In this document: positions 7,455-15,596 of the stretch, one piece after another
Layout: each line of letters starts with the position of its first letter
Numbering within the stretch: the first letter of the stretch is position 1
NCBI GenBank assembly: GCA_902786285.1
Contig: CADABX010000001.1
Coordinates: 1-64,000 of the forward strand
Direction of reading: 5' to 3'
DNA from: Oscillospiraceae bacterium
GTDB taxonomy: Bacteria > Bacillota > Clostridia > Oscillospirales > Acutalibacteraceae
DNA length: 64,000 bases
Translations under genes and position numbers: made by a program
The notes under the pieces: model-generated
Databases searched by the model: none
Seen by the model: the letters and a program-made list of their open reading frames with translations, nothing else
What the model was told of the DNA's origin: nothing

Positions 7455-7482
7455 ATTATACTCCGATTTTTGCAGGAATCAA
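7455..7482 (-). promoter_or_regulatory. Promoter of the glycerophosphodiesterase gene
   Basis: On the minus strand TTGATT (7477-7482), 16 bases and TATAAT (7455-7460) lie 37 bases before the ATG. Confidence 0.65.
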
Positions 7483-7616
7483 GCCCTTTTCGCCAAAAAC
7501 TCGTTTTTCGGCGTTTTGGTCAGATTACACAGAAGCGAGCATGATTTTTTGTGCAAAACCAAAGTGGATACAAGAAAAGCAGCCGTCAACGTATCGCCCG
7601 CGGACAAAACGAAACA

Positions 7617-7642
7617 GCGGCCGCGCGCTGCCCCGCGACCGC
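7617..7642 (-). terminator. Probable terminator of the symporter gene
   Basis: A GC-rich stem (7617-7625 with 7634-7642, one mismatch) lies 20 bases past the symporter stop. On the minus strand it is followed by TGTTTCGTTTTG, a broken T-run. Confidence 0.45.
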
Positions 7643-7661
7643 ATTTCTGCATGCTGCATTC

Positions 7662-9167
7662 TTAATTTTCTTCGTCAAAGCCCTTTGCCGTGGCCGTTTC
7701 ATAGATCGCCAGCACTTCGTCGGAAGGCTTTTTGTCGAGCAGCGACACGACGACGCAGCAGAGGAAGCCGCAGATAAAGCCGGGCACAATCTCATACACG
7801 CCCGTGGAGCCGGACAAGCAGATCAGCCACACCACATCGACAACCGCGCCGCCGACCACGCCGGCAATGGCGCCCTTGTAGGTCACGCGCTTCCAGAACA
7901 GCGACAGGATGATGACCGGACCAAACGCAGAGCCGAAGCCGCCCCACGCGTTTTCCACCATGTTCATGATGGCAGCCGCGCCCTTGCCGCGCGACGACGC
8001 GATCAGATAGGCCACTACGGCGACGGCGATCACAACCAGACGGCCGACCCAGAGCACCTCTTTGTCGGAGGCTTTTTTGCGGAAGATCGGTTTATAGATG
8101 TCGGACGTGAACGAGGACGACGCCACCAGCAGCTGCGAATCCGCTGTGCTCATGGCAGCGGCCACAATGGCGGACAGCAGGATGCCGGCCACGAACGGCG
8201 GGAACAGCATACCGGCCAGACGGATGAAGATGCGCTCCTGCATACCGGCTTCAAGCAGTTCTTTGCCGACAAGCATACGGCCGAGGATGGCGATAGCGAT
8301 GGCAGCGCCGAGCGACAGCACCACCCAGATGATGGCGACTGTGGCGCTCTTTTTGATCATGGACGGCTTTTTGATCGACATGAAACGCACCAGAATGTGC
8401 GGCATGCCGAAATAGCCGAGCCCCCAGCCAAGGCCGGAGATGATATCCTGCCACGACGCAGAGAACGGATTCGGGTTAAAGCTGTTCAGCGTGCCGTCGG
8501 CAAGAGTGAAGGAGAGGTTGACGCTGTCGGGATCGTGCGCCACAAGGATGATGATGGGAATGGACAGCAGCGCCACGAGCATCATGATGCCCTGGAAGAA
8601 ATCGGTCCAGCAAACCGCTTTGAAGCCGCCGGAGAAGGTGTAGGCGATGATGATCAGCGCAAAGATGGCCAATGCCAGCGACTCTTTGCCCTCCAGCTGC
8701 GGGATCACGGTCAGCAGCACGGTTTTGCCTGCCACGAACGACGACGCCACGTAGACGGTGAAGAACACCAGGAACACGATGGCGCAGATGATCTGCAGCG
8801 CCGGGTTTTTCGCGGCAAAGCGGTTTTGGAGGTATTGCGGCAGGGTGATGGAATCGTTGGCCGCCTTGGAGAACGAACGCAGCCGTTTTGCCACAAAGAT
8901 CCAGTTGAGCGCCGTGCCGAGCGCCAGGCCGATGCCGATCCAGACCTTGCCCATGCCGAACGCGAGGATCGAGCCGGGAAAACCCATCAGCAGCCAGCCG
9001 CTCATGTCGGACGCCTGCGCGCTCATGGCGGTGACCCACGGACCCATGCTGCGGCCGCCGAGGAAATAATCCTTTTCGCCGCCGCTGCGGTCTTTGATAA
9101 AGAAGAACAATCCGATGCCGAGCACCAGCAAAAGATAGAGGACAAATGCGAGCAATTGTGCTGTCAT
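7662..9167 (-). CDS. putP: Sodium/solute symporter, PutP type
   Basis: This 501-residue polytopic membrane protein of the solute:sodium symporter family takes up a solute, most likely proline, with Na+. There are about 13 hydrophobic segments. Family hallmarks are FLGGRSMGPWVTAMSAQASDMSGWLLMG near residues 35-65, FSGGFKAVCWTDFFQG near 180-195 and MSTADSQLLVASSS near 335-350, which lines the Na+ site. These are close to PutP, so proline is the best substrate guess. The ATG at 9167 has AAAGGAG 8 bases upstream. It is a single gene. A large palindrome (9256-9288) in the AT-rich upstream region may be an operator. Confidence 0.9.
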   Translation of the reverse strand: MTAQLLAFVLYLLLVLGIGLFFFIKDRSGGEKDYFLGGRSMGPWVTAMSAQASDMSGWLLMGFPGSILAFGMGKVWIGIGLALGTALNWIFVAKRLRSFSKAANDSITLPQYLQNRFAAKNPALQIICAIVFLVFFTVYVASSFVAGKTVLLTVIPQLEGKESLALAIFALIIIAYTFSGGFKAVCWTDFFQGIMMLVALLSIPIIILVAHDPDSVNLSFTLADGTLNSFNPNPFSASWQDIISGLGWGLGYFGMPHILVRFMSIKKPSMIKKSATVAIIWVVLSLGAAIAIAILGRMLVGKELLEAGMQERIFIRLAGMLFPPFVAGILLSAIVAAAMSTADSQLLVASSSFTSDIYKPIFRKKASDKEVLWVGRLVVIAVAVVAYLIASSRGKGAAAIMNMVENAWGGFGSAFGPVIILSLFWKRVTYKGAIAGVVGGAVVDVVWLICLSGSTGVYEIVPGFICGFLCCVVVSLLDKKPSDEVLAIYETATAKGFDEEN

Positions 9168-9255
9168 AAAAACAGCTCCTTTCCTTCGTTTTGAAAAGTA
9201 CCGCAAAAGTTTACCACATTCTTTTGCAAAACGCAATACAGAACAAAGTTTAGAC

Positions 9256-9288
9256 TATATAGAATAATAATTCTTTTTATTCTATATA
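9256..9288. promoter_or_regulatory. 12-bp inverted repeat upstream of putP
   Basis: Perfect arms TATATAGAATAA (9256-9267) and TTATTCTATATA (9277-9288) surround a 9-base centre, 90-120 bases before the putP start. On the minus strand TTTATA-17-TATTAT lies across it, so it could be an operator overlapping a promoter. No terminator T-run logic fits. Confidence 0.45.
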
Positions 9289-9469
9289 TAAATCCCATAT
9301 TTTTCGCTTGTTTTTTATAGACTAAAGTACAGACCAATAAAAATACAACGAAAAAACTTTTTGCTGTTTTTCGCTTTTATTGACGAAAGTGAAAAATAGA
9401 AGCACTGTCTGTCGGCTGTTGACGAATGCCTGTTTGACTATGGACTGTTGTTTGTCAACTGCGCGTTGC

Positions 9470-9498
9470 TTGACTGTATGTGCCGAACATGGTATGAT
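9470..9498 (+). promoter_or_regulatory. Promoter of the XRE/zinc-ribbon regulator
   Basis: TTGACT (9470-9475), 17 bases and TATGAT (9493-9498) lie 22 bases before the ATG, a strong vegetative promoter with a short leader. Confidence 0.75.
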
Positions 9499-9520
9499 AG
9501 GCACAAAGGAGGGATCGGTT

Positions 9521-10285
9521 ATGCAAACGAAAGAGATCCTTTATGAGCTGCGCCAAAAACACGGGCTGTCGCAGGATGCGTTGGCCGAAAAGGTCTTTGT
9601 CACGCGGCAGGCAGTCTCCCGTTGGGAGACCGGAGAAACTGTCCCGAACACCGAAACGCTCAAGCTTTTGTCGAAGCTGTTTGACGTTTCGATCAACACG
9701 TTGCTCGGCGCGCCGCGGCAGCTCATCTGCCAGTGCTGCGGCATGCCGCTGGAAGACAGCATCATCAGCCGCGAGCAGGACGGCACAATGAACGAGCAGT
9801 ACTGCAAATGGTGCTACGCCGACGGACAGTACATGTACAGCAATCTCGACGATCTGATCGACGTGTGCGTCAAGCATATGGCAAACGAGACGTTTTCGGA
9901 AGACGCCGCACGCGCCTATCTGCGCCGGACGCTGCCGCAGCTCGACTACTGGAAACGCTACAAAGAGCTCGGCGACAACGGGGAATTTGACGCCTTCAAA
10001 GAGAAGCTGATCGGCGAGATCAACGCATTGGAAATCGACGGGATGCCGAAGGTGGAAAAGCTGAACGCGCTGGTCGGATCGTTTGTCAATCTGCCCTACC
10101 GGCTGCCGAACGGAGAAACGGTCCGGTTTTTGGACGACAACACGACCTATCTCGGCAATCAGCTGCCGTGTGCCTTTGACGAGAGCCGCTGCTTCGGCGT
10201 ATTGGCGAACATGGATTTCATTCTGATCTGCACCTACGAGGCGGACGGCAAGGATCCGGAGCTTGTACTCTATAAGAAACGCTGA
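9521..10285 (+). CDS. XRE-family regulator with zinc ribbon
   Basis: This encodes 254 residues. Residues 5-58 are a Cro/C1-type helix-turn-helix (LSQDALAEKVFVTRQAVSRWE). Residues 68-125 are a 'putative zinc ribbon' module with C70, C72/C73, C95 and C98. The C-terminal half (about 130-254) is unrecognised and may sense a ligand. AAAGGAGGG before the ATG at 9521 and the promoter just upstream set the start. The zinc ribbon occurs alone as a stress or ligand module in other clostridia, and its fusion to an XRE head suggests a metal- or redox-responsive transcription factor. The target is unknown. Divergent putP is a candidate only by position. Confidence 0.8.
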   Translation: MQTKEILYELRQKHGLSQDALAEKVFVTRQAVSRWETGETVPNTETLKLLSKLFDVSINTLLGAPRQLICQCCGMPLEDSIISREQDGTMNEQYCKWCYADGQYMYSNLDDLIDVCVKHMANETFSEDAARAYLRRTLPQLDYWKRYKELGDNGEFDAFKEKLIGEINALEIDGMPKVEKLNALVGSFVNLPYRLPNGETVRFLDDNTTYLGNQLPCAFDESRCFGVLANMDFILICTYEADGKDPELVLYKKR

Positions 10286-10297
10286 CCAAAACGTACA

Positions 10298-10330
10298 AAG
10301 CCCGAAACCGATTTGCGGTTTCGGGCTTTT
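10298..10330. terminator. Bidirectional terminator
   Basis: A 13-bp perfect stem (10298-10310 with 10316-10328) with a 5-base loop runs into T-rich sequence on both strands. It closes the plus-strand regulator and the minus-strand TetR operon, which converge here. Confidence 0.85.
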
Positions 10331-10351
10331 CTTTGCGCAAACCATCTGCGC

Positions 10352-10939
10352 TCAACTGTTTTTCAGAGAAGACAAAAACATCGGCAGCACCTCCGACGCA
10401 TACGCCTGCAAGGAATAGTCGCCGGCACAAAGACACCAGTCATACAGCAGTGCGCGTTCCGCCATGGCATAGAGCCGCACAATGTCGTTGGCGCTCTTGT
10501 CTGCCCGCAGCTCACCTTTTTCCTGCCCGCGCAAAACGATTTTGCGCAGCAGCTTGTAATACACGCGGTTGCGGTCGAGCAGATGCTTTTCGCCTTTGGT
10601 GGTCAGCTGTGTGGAATACAGCCGCGTGAGCAGGTCGATATCGATGCGCGTTTCGATCATGCCGAACAGTTCCCGGTTAAGGTAGCACAGCACGTCGACG
10701 GCGTGCATATCGGGATCGATCGTGTCGCTGAGCGTCTCATACATTTCATCAAACAGATAGGCCAGCGAGCCGAGCAGCGCGTCTTTGCCGTCGAAATAGT
10801 GATAGAACGAGCCCTTGCTGGTGCCGGATTCCGCGATGATCTCGTCCACGGTTGTGTTGTCGTAGCCCTGTTCGTAAAACAGCTTCCATGCCGCCGAGAC
10901 AATCTTGCTCTTGGTTTGTTTCGATGCTTTCTTTCCCAT
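10352..10939 (-). CDS. TetR-family transcriptional regulator
   Basis: This 195-residue repressor-type regulator has an N-terminal helix-turn-helix at about residues 10-55 (KIVSAAWKLFYEQGYDNTTVDEIIAESG, then TSKGSFYHYF, a textbook TetR recognition segment). An all-helical ligand domain follows (about 60-190). The ligand is not predictable. It starts 9 bases after the LysM/M23 peptidase stop, with AGGGGA before the ATG, so it is the last gene of the ymdB-to-tetR run. No export pump lies next to it. Confidence 0.9.
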   Translation of the reverse strand: MGKKASKQTKSKIVSAAWKLFYEQGYDNTTVDEIIAESGTSKGSFYHYFDGKDALLGSLAYLFDEMYETLSDTIDPDMHAVDVLCYLNRELFGMIETRIDIDLLTRLYSTQLTTKGEKHLLDRNRVYYKLLRKIVLRGQEKGELRADKSANDIVRLYAMAERALLYDWCLCAGDYSLQAYASEVLPMFLSSLKNS

Positions 10940-10948
10940 AGCTGTCCC

Positions 10949-12766
10949 CTATCCGATATAGTTGAGTGGGTTGACCTGCGTACCGTTTTTCATCACTTCA
11001 AAATGCAGATGCGGGCCGGTCACATTGCCGGTGGAGCCGATCTGCCCGATCTGCTGGCCCTGCGACACGGTCTGCCCCACCCGGACGGTGATCGAGCCGG
11101 GCTTCATGTGGGCATAGCGCGTTTCCAGGCCGTTGCCGTGGTCGATCACGACCGTGTGCCCGTAGCCGCGATAGCCGTTTTGCGCAACCGTCACGCGCCC
11201 CGCCGCCGCCGCAATCACCGGCGCACCGGTGGAGTGGCCGCCGGGCTTGACGATATCCACGCCGCCGTGGAAGCTGCGCCCGGAGATGCGTGCGCTGCGG
11301 TAGCCGAAGCCGGACGACATTGAATAGGCGCCCACCGCCGGCCAGATAAAGCCGCTGCGGCTGCGGCCGCCGGAAAGGGAGCCAAAGCTCCGATAGGGCG
11401 ACTGTGTGCCGATCAGGATGATCTGCTGCACGGGCGCCGTTGTCTGCTGCACCGATACCACGGCGTCGCTGATCTGTTTGCCGTCGATATAGGTGATCAT
11501 CTCCGTGGTCTGCTGTTTGCCGTTTTTGCCGGTTTGCAAAATCCTGGTTGTGCCGGCGCGCAAAAGGTCGCTTTCGCGCTGCACGGTTTCAAACGGCACC
11601 ACACTGTTCCAGCGGATGAACTCCATCTCCTTGACGCGCACATAATCGGTTTGCAGCGCGATCAGAAGCTTTTGTCCGGCAGTGAGATGTTCAAAATCCA
11701 CGCCCGGATTCAGCGCGCGCAGCGTGGCCGCGGAGACGTCCTGCGTCTTTTTGATTTTGGCGAGCGTGTCGCCGCTTTTGACTTTATAATAGACCGCCTC
11801 GCTTTTGGGCGCACGCAGCGTGCGCAACAGCGTCAACGGATCCCAGAGCGTCGCTTCGTCGTCGGCATACAGGCCCTGCACATAGTCGATCGTTTCCACA
11901 AACGCCACCTGCCGGCCGGGCTTTGCCTTTTGCCGTACAGGTTCGATCAGGCGGTTGAACGCCGACACCGCGTCGCTTTCGTTGCGCACGGCGCACAAAA
12001 ACGCGCCGTCGATATAGATCCCGCACGCGGGCACCAGCGACGTTTCGGCGCCGGAGAGCATGGCTTCACACAATTGGGCGCTGCCGGACAGCGCAGACAG
12101 CGGCACACGCCGAAGCTGATAGGACGGTATGTCGCCCAGCGCTTCGCTGAGCCGGTCGCCGTTTTGCGGCAGCATATCGCGCAGATCCGCGAGCGCCTGC
12201 TGCACCACATTTTCGTCCGCCGCATAGCCGACCACGGCGTCGCCCATGCGGACCTCCAGCGCCGGCGTTGTGGTGCGCAGTCGCACCGCAAGCCCGCAAA
12301 GCACCACCAGCGCCAGCAGCGGCAGCACCGTGTTGCGGACGGTTTGCCAAAAGCCATGCCGCAGCCGGAAAGACTGGTGCAGGTAGCGCAGATGGGCACG
12401 CACGAAGACGAAGCCGCGGTTTTGTTTGTTGCGTTTGGCGCCCTCGCGCAGCATCGACAGATCGCGGTGGATCCCAACGGCGTCCTGTGCCAGCTGCCGC
12501 GGCACGGTTTTGTCCGCCGCGCGGAATTTGCGCCAAAGATAGCGCACCGCTTTGCAAAAGACGATCGCACTCGCAAACAGATAGCGCCACAAAACCGCAG
12601 CCGCATCGCTGACGCGCGACACCACAAGATCGCCGAGCAGTCCGACAAAATAAAACGGAAGCAGCCTTTGCCTGCGCTGCGACGCGATCAGCGCGCCGTT
12701 TTCGGCCGGGGATACGATCTTCAGCGCCTCGCGACCGTCAAAAGCCGCGTAGCGTTCGTCTGCCAT
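10949..12766 (-). CDS. LysM/G5/M23 cell-wall endopeptidase, membrane-anchored
   Basis: This 605-residue protein is a likely peptidoglycan endopeptidase. A basic cytoplasmic region (1-140, itself with weak hydrophobic patches near 38-72) precedes a transmembrane helix at about 144-165. Outside lie an unrecognised segment, a LysM module near 328-372 (YKVKSGDTLAKIKKT), a G5-like region near 375-455 and an M23 metallopeptidase domain near 505-600. That domain has the HGGVDI His/Asp pair and the HLHFEV zinc ligands intact. The architecture is like clostridial wall hydrolases used in growth or sporulation. The ATG at 12766 has AGGAG upstream. It sits between the GNAT and tetR genes. Confidence 0.88.
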   Translation of the reverse strand: MADERYAAFDGREALKIVSPAENGALIASQRRQRLLPFYFVGLLGDLVVSRVSDAAAVLWRYLFASAIVFCKAVRYLWRKFRAADKTVPRQLAQDAVGIHRDLSMLREGAKRNKQNRGFVFVRAHLRYLHQSFRLRHGFWQTVRNTVLPLLALVVLCGLAVRLRTTTPALEVRMGDAVVGYAADENVVQQALADLRDMLPQNGDRLSEALGDIPSYQLRRVPLSALSGSAQLCEAMLSGAETSLVPACGIYIDGAFLCAVRNESDAVSAFNRLIEPVRQKAKPGRQVAFVETIDYVQGLYADDEATLWDPLTLLRTLRAPKSEAVYYKVKSGDTLAKIKKTQDVSAATLRALNPGVDFEHLTAGQKLLIALQTDYVRVKEMEFIRWNSVVPFETVQRESDLLRAGTTRILQTGKNGKQQTTEMITYIDGKQISDAVVSVQQTTAPVQQIILIGTQSPYRSFGSLSGGRSRSGFIWPAVGAYSMSSGFGYRSARISGRSFHGGVDIVKPGGHSTGAPVIAAAAGRVTVAQNGYRGYGHTVVIDHGNGLETRYAHMKPGSITVRVGQTVSQGQQIGQIGSTGNVTGPHLHFEVMKNGTQVNPLNYIG

Positions 12767-12802
12767 GGCGTTCGTCTCCTTTCTTTCAGATCAGGGTCTG
12801 CG

Positions 12803-13531
12803 TCACAGATCGGTGCGCAGATATTCATACAGAGTATCCGTTGCCCGGAACCCGAGTTTTTCATACATGGTTTTCGGCGTGTCGTGTGCGGCGGCGTGGA
12901 GAAACACCAGATCGTCCGGGTGCGCAGACACGACCGCTTGCAGCAGCGTGGTTGCAACGTACTGCTTTCGAAACGCCGCGTCAACCACCAGGCCGTCGAT
13001 GCAGGTGCAGGTGTCAAAGCGGAAGCTGTAACACGCGCCGGCGAGTGTGTCGCCGAGGTATGCGCCGTGATAATCGAGCTTGTCATACAGCCGCCGGATA
13101 TTGCGCCGGCAAAAATCTGCGCCCCAGCTTTCGCCGAAGGCACGCACCTCCAGCGCTTCGAGCGCGGGCAGTGCCGGTTTGCGCACCGTCACGGCAGGGT
13201 TGGTGTTCCAGCCGTCACAGCCGCCGCACAGCACCATTGTGAGCGTCACGCTTTCCTCCATGCCGGCTTTTTCCGGCAGCGGCACGTCGCCCTCGAGCTT
13301 TAAAAAGCGGCGGCCGTGCGAAAGCTGAAATTCTTTCGCCGCTTCGATCTCCGCGATTCCCGGCGGCGTGCTGCCGAAAGAAAAGCAGTTGTGGTCATAC
13401 TTGTCGGGCAAAAGCGGATCGCTCCATTTGGTGAGGTGAGCGGAAAACGGCGTTTTTGACGCAAACAGCAGCGCAAGCTGCCGTTCGGTTGCGCGGGTGC
13501 GGACGGTGATCGCCTTATCGTTCATACTCAT
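12803..13531 (-). CDS. GNAT-family N-acetyltransferase
   Basis: This is a 242-residue acetyltransferase of unknown substrate. The C-terminal half (about 120-240) carries the GNAT fold, with a loosely conserved acetyl-CoA loop around VDAAFRKQYVATTLLQ and the YEKLGFRATDTLYEYL end motif. The N-terminal half is a separate domain with no clear match. The start is coupled to recG: the recG stop lies 5 bases upstream and no strong ribosome site is visible, so translation probably depends on re-initiation. It may start at Met1 (13531) or Met3. Confidence 0.8.
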   Translation of the reverse strand: MSMNDKAITVRTRATERQLALLFASKTPFSAHLTKWSDPLLPDKYDHNCFSFGSTPPGIAEIEAAKEFQLSHGRRFLKLEGDVPLPEKAGMEESVTLTMVLCGGCDGWNTNPAVTVRKPALPALEALEVRAFGESWGADFCRRNIRRLYDKLDYHGAYLGDTLAGACYSFRFDTCTCIDGLVVDAAFRKQYVATTLLQAVVSAHPDDLVFLHAAAHDTPKTMYEKLGFRATDTLYEYLRTDL

Positions 13532-13535
13532 ATCG

Positions 13536-15575
13536 TCAGTTCAGCGCGGCGGCGCCGTTTTTTTGAAACAGGCGGACGACCGCGTCCTTGAGGTCTTTGT
13601 GTATTTCCTTCTGCAGCCGCGGATCGTCGGCGATCACCTGCTGCGATGCCGCTCTCGCCTGCTGCAGCGTTTCCATATCCTGCAGCAGATCGGCGATCTG
13701 CAGCTGCGGCAAGCCGTGCTGCCGGGCGCCGAAGAAATCACCGGGGCCGCGCAAGCGCAGGTCGGCGTCCGCGATCTGAAAGCCGTCGTTGGTTTTGCAC
13801 AGCGCTTCGAGCCGCTGGGCGGCGGTTTCGCCCTGTGCGTCGCTGATGAGGATGCAATAGGATTTTTCGCTGCCGCGCCCGACGCGTCCGCGCAGCTGAT
13901 GGAGCTGCGAGAGGCCGAAGCGTTCCGCGTTTTCCACCACCATCAGCACCGCGTTGGGCACGTCGATGCCCACTTCGATCACCGTTGTGGCCACAAGCAG
14001 CTGGATCTCGCCGGCGGCAAAATCCGCCATCACCTGCTGCTTTTCTTTGGGCTTCATCTTGCCGTGCAGCAATCCGACACGGTAGGCCGAAAACTCGCGT
14101 TCGCTCAGCTCCTTTGCGTAGCTGACGGCGGAAAGCAGATCGGTTTCGGTCTCCTCCACCGCCGGGCAGACGATATAAGCCTGCCGGCCGGCGTCCAGAA
14201 GCTTTCTGACAAAGGCATAGACGCGCGGATGAAAGCTGCTGTCCACCGCGTAGGTGCTGATCTTTTGCCGTCCTTTGGGCAGCTCGTCGATCACCGACAC
14301 GTCAAGGTCGCCGTAAATGATCAGCGACAGCGTGCGTGGGATCGGGGTGGCGGACATGACGAGCACATGGGGTGTATCGCCTTTTTCGCCGAGCGTGCTG
14401 CGCTGGCGCACGCCGAAACGGTGCTGCTCGTCGGTCACAACCAGTCCGAGCGCATGAAACTGCACGTCCTCGGTCAAAAGCGCATGGGTGCCGACCACGA
14501 TCTGCGCCGTGCCGTCGGCGATATGCTGCTTGGCAATGCGTTTTTGTTTCGCGGTGAGGCCGCCGGTCAGCAGTGTGACCTGCAGCGCGTCGCCAAACAG
14601 GGTTTGCAGCGTCTGTGCGTGCTGCTTGGCAAGAATTTCGGTCGGCGCCATCATCGCGCCCTGATAGCCGCTTTTCGCCATCGCCCACAGCGCCGCGGCC
14701 GCCACGACCGTTTTACCGGAGCCGACGTCGCCCTGCACCAGCCGGTTCATCGAGTCGCCGGTCTGAAAATCGCGCAGGCAGTCGTCGATGGCTCTTTTTT
14801 GTGCGCCGGTGAGTTCAAACGGCAGTCGCGTCAGGAAATCTCTGACACTGCCCGTCTGCACGCGTATGCGCGTTTTGGTGCGGTTATGGCGCCGCAGCAG
14901 CGCCATGCCGCATTGCAGCACAAACAGCTCTTCAAAAATCAGCCGCCGCCGCGCCACCTCCATGTCGTGCATCGTGGCGGGCTCGTGGATATTTTTGAGC
15001 GCAAACAGCGCGTGCGAAAGCTGATACTGCCGCCGGATGTCCGCCGGGATCAGATCGCCGGTTTCGTCGCGGCTCCACAGCAGCAGCGCCTGATGGATGA
15101 TCTGCGACAGCTGCCGGGCACTGAGACCCGCCGTCAGCGGGTAGACCGGGTGAAACGGAACATTGCCGTCGGGGTCTTCCACCAACGGATTGGTCATCTC
15201 CCAAGCGCCGTACTGCCTGGTGACCTTGCCGTAAAACAGATAGGTTTCGCCCTCCCGCAGCCGCTGGGCGAGGAATTTATTGTTGAAGATCGTCAGGTGC
15301 ATCACGTCGCTGCCGTCGGTCACAACGGTTTTGTAGATCGACATGCCCTGCCGGATCATGCCGCCGCTGACCGGACAGCCGACCACGCCGCGCACACAGG
15401 CGGTGTCGCCCGGCTGCAGCGATGCGATCGGGGTGCATACGGAGAAATCGAGATACGCGCGCGGATAATAGTGCACCGCGTCCCAGACGCTGTTGATTCC
15501 AAGCTTGCGCAGCAATACGGCGCGTTTTTCACCCACGCCTTTGATATACTGCACATCCATGTCACGCGTGCGCAT
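13536..15575 (-). CDS. recG: ATP-dependent DNA helicase RecG
   Basis: This is a full-length (679 residues) branch-migration helicase acting on Holliday junctions and stalled forks. The N-terminal wedge/OB domain is present, followed by the helicase core: Walker A GDVGSGKT near residue 290, the DEQH box near 385, and motifs V-VI near 570 (QLRGRVGRG). AAGGAG is placed 8 bases before the ATG at 15575. It lies 21 bases after the peptide-binding lipoprotein gene and 5 bases before the GNAT gene, in the same transcription unit as ymdB. Confidence 0.95.
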   Translation of the reverse strand: MRTRDMDVQYIKGVGEKRAVLLRKLGINSVWDAVHYYPRAYLDFSVCTPIASLQPGDTACVRGVVGCPVSGGMIRQGMSIYKTVVTDGSDVMHLTIFNNKFLAQRLREGETYLFYGKVTRQYGAWEMTNPLVEDPDGNVPFHPVYPLTAGLSARQLSQIIHQALLLWSRDETGDLIPADIRRQYQLSHALFALKNIHEPATMHDMEVARRRLIFEELFVLQCGMALLRRHNRTKTRIRVQTGSVRDFLTRLPFELTGAQKRAIDDCLRDFQTGDSMNRLVQGDVGSGKTVVAAAALWAMAKSGYQGAMMAPTEILAKQHAQTLQTLFGDALQVTLLTGGLTAKQKRIAKQHIADGTAQIVVGTHALLTEDVQFHALGLVVTDEQHRFGVRQRSTLGEKGDTPHVLVMSATPIPRTLSLIIYGDLDVSVIDELPKGRQKISTYAVDSSFHPRVYAFVRKLLDAGRQAYIVCPAVEETETDLLSAVSYAKELSEREFSAYRVGLLHGKMKPKEKQQVMADFAAGEIQLLVATTVIEVGIDVPNAVLMVVENAERFGLSQLHQLRGRVGRGSEKSYCILISDAQGETAAQRLEALCKTNDGFQIADADLRLRGPGDFFGARQHGLPQLQIADLLQDMETLQQARAASQQVIADDPRLQKEIHKDLKDAVVRLFQKNGAAALN

Positions 15576-15596
15576 AGGGCTTTCTCCTTTTCCGAA

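Larger units (their letters stand above)
9168..9520. other. AT-rich divergent intergenic region
   Basis: This space separates putP (minus) from the XRE regulator (plus). It contains a palindrome at 9256-9288, the regulator's promoter at 9470-9498, and several near-repeats of TTGAC/GTCAA between 9410 and 9475. I see no gene or structured RNA in it. Confidence 0.6.
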
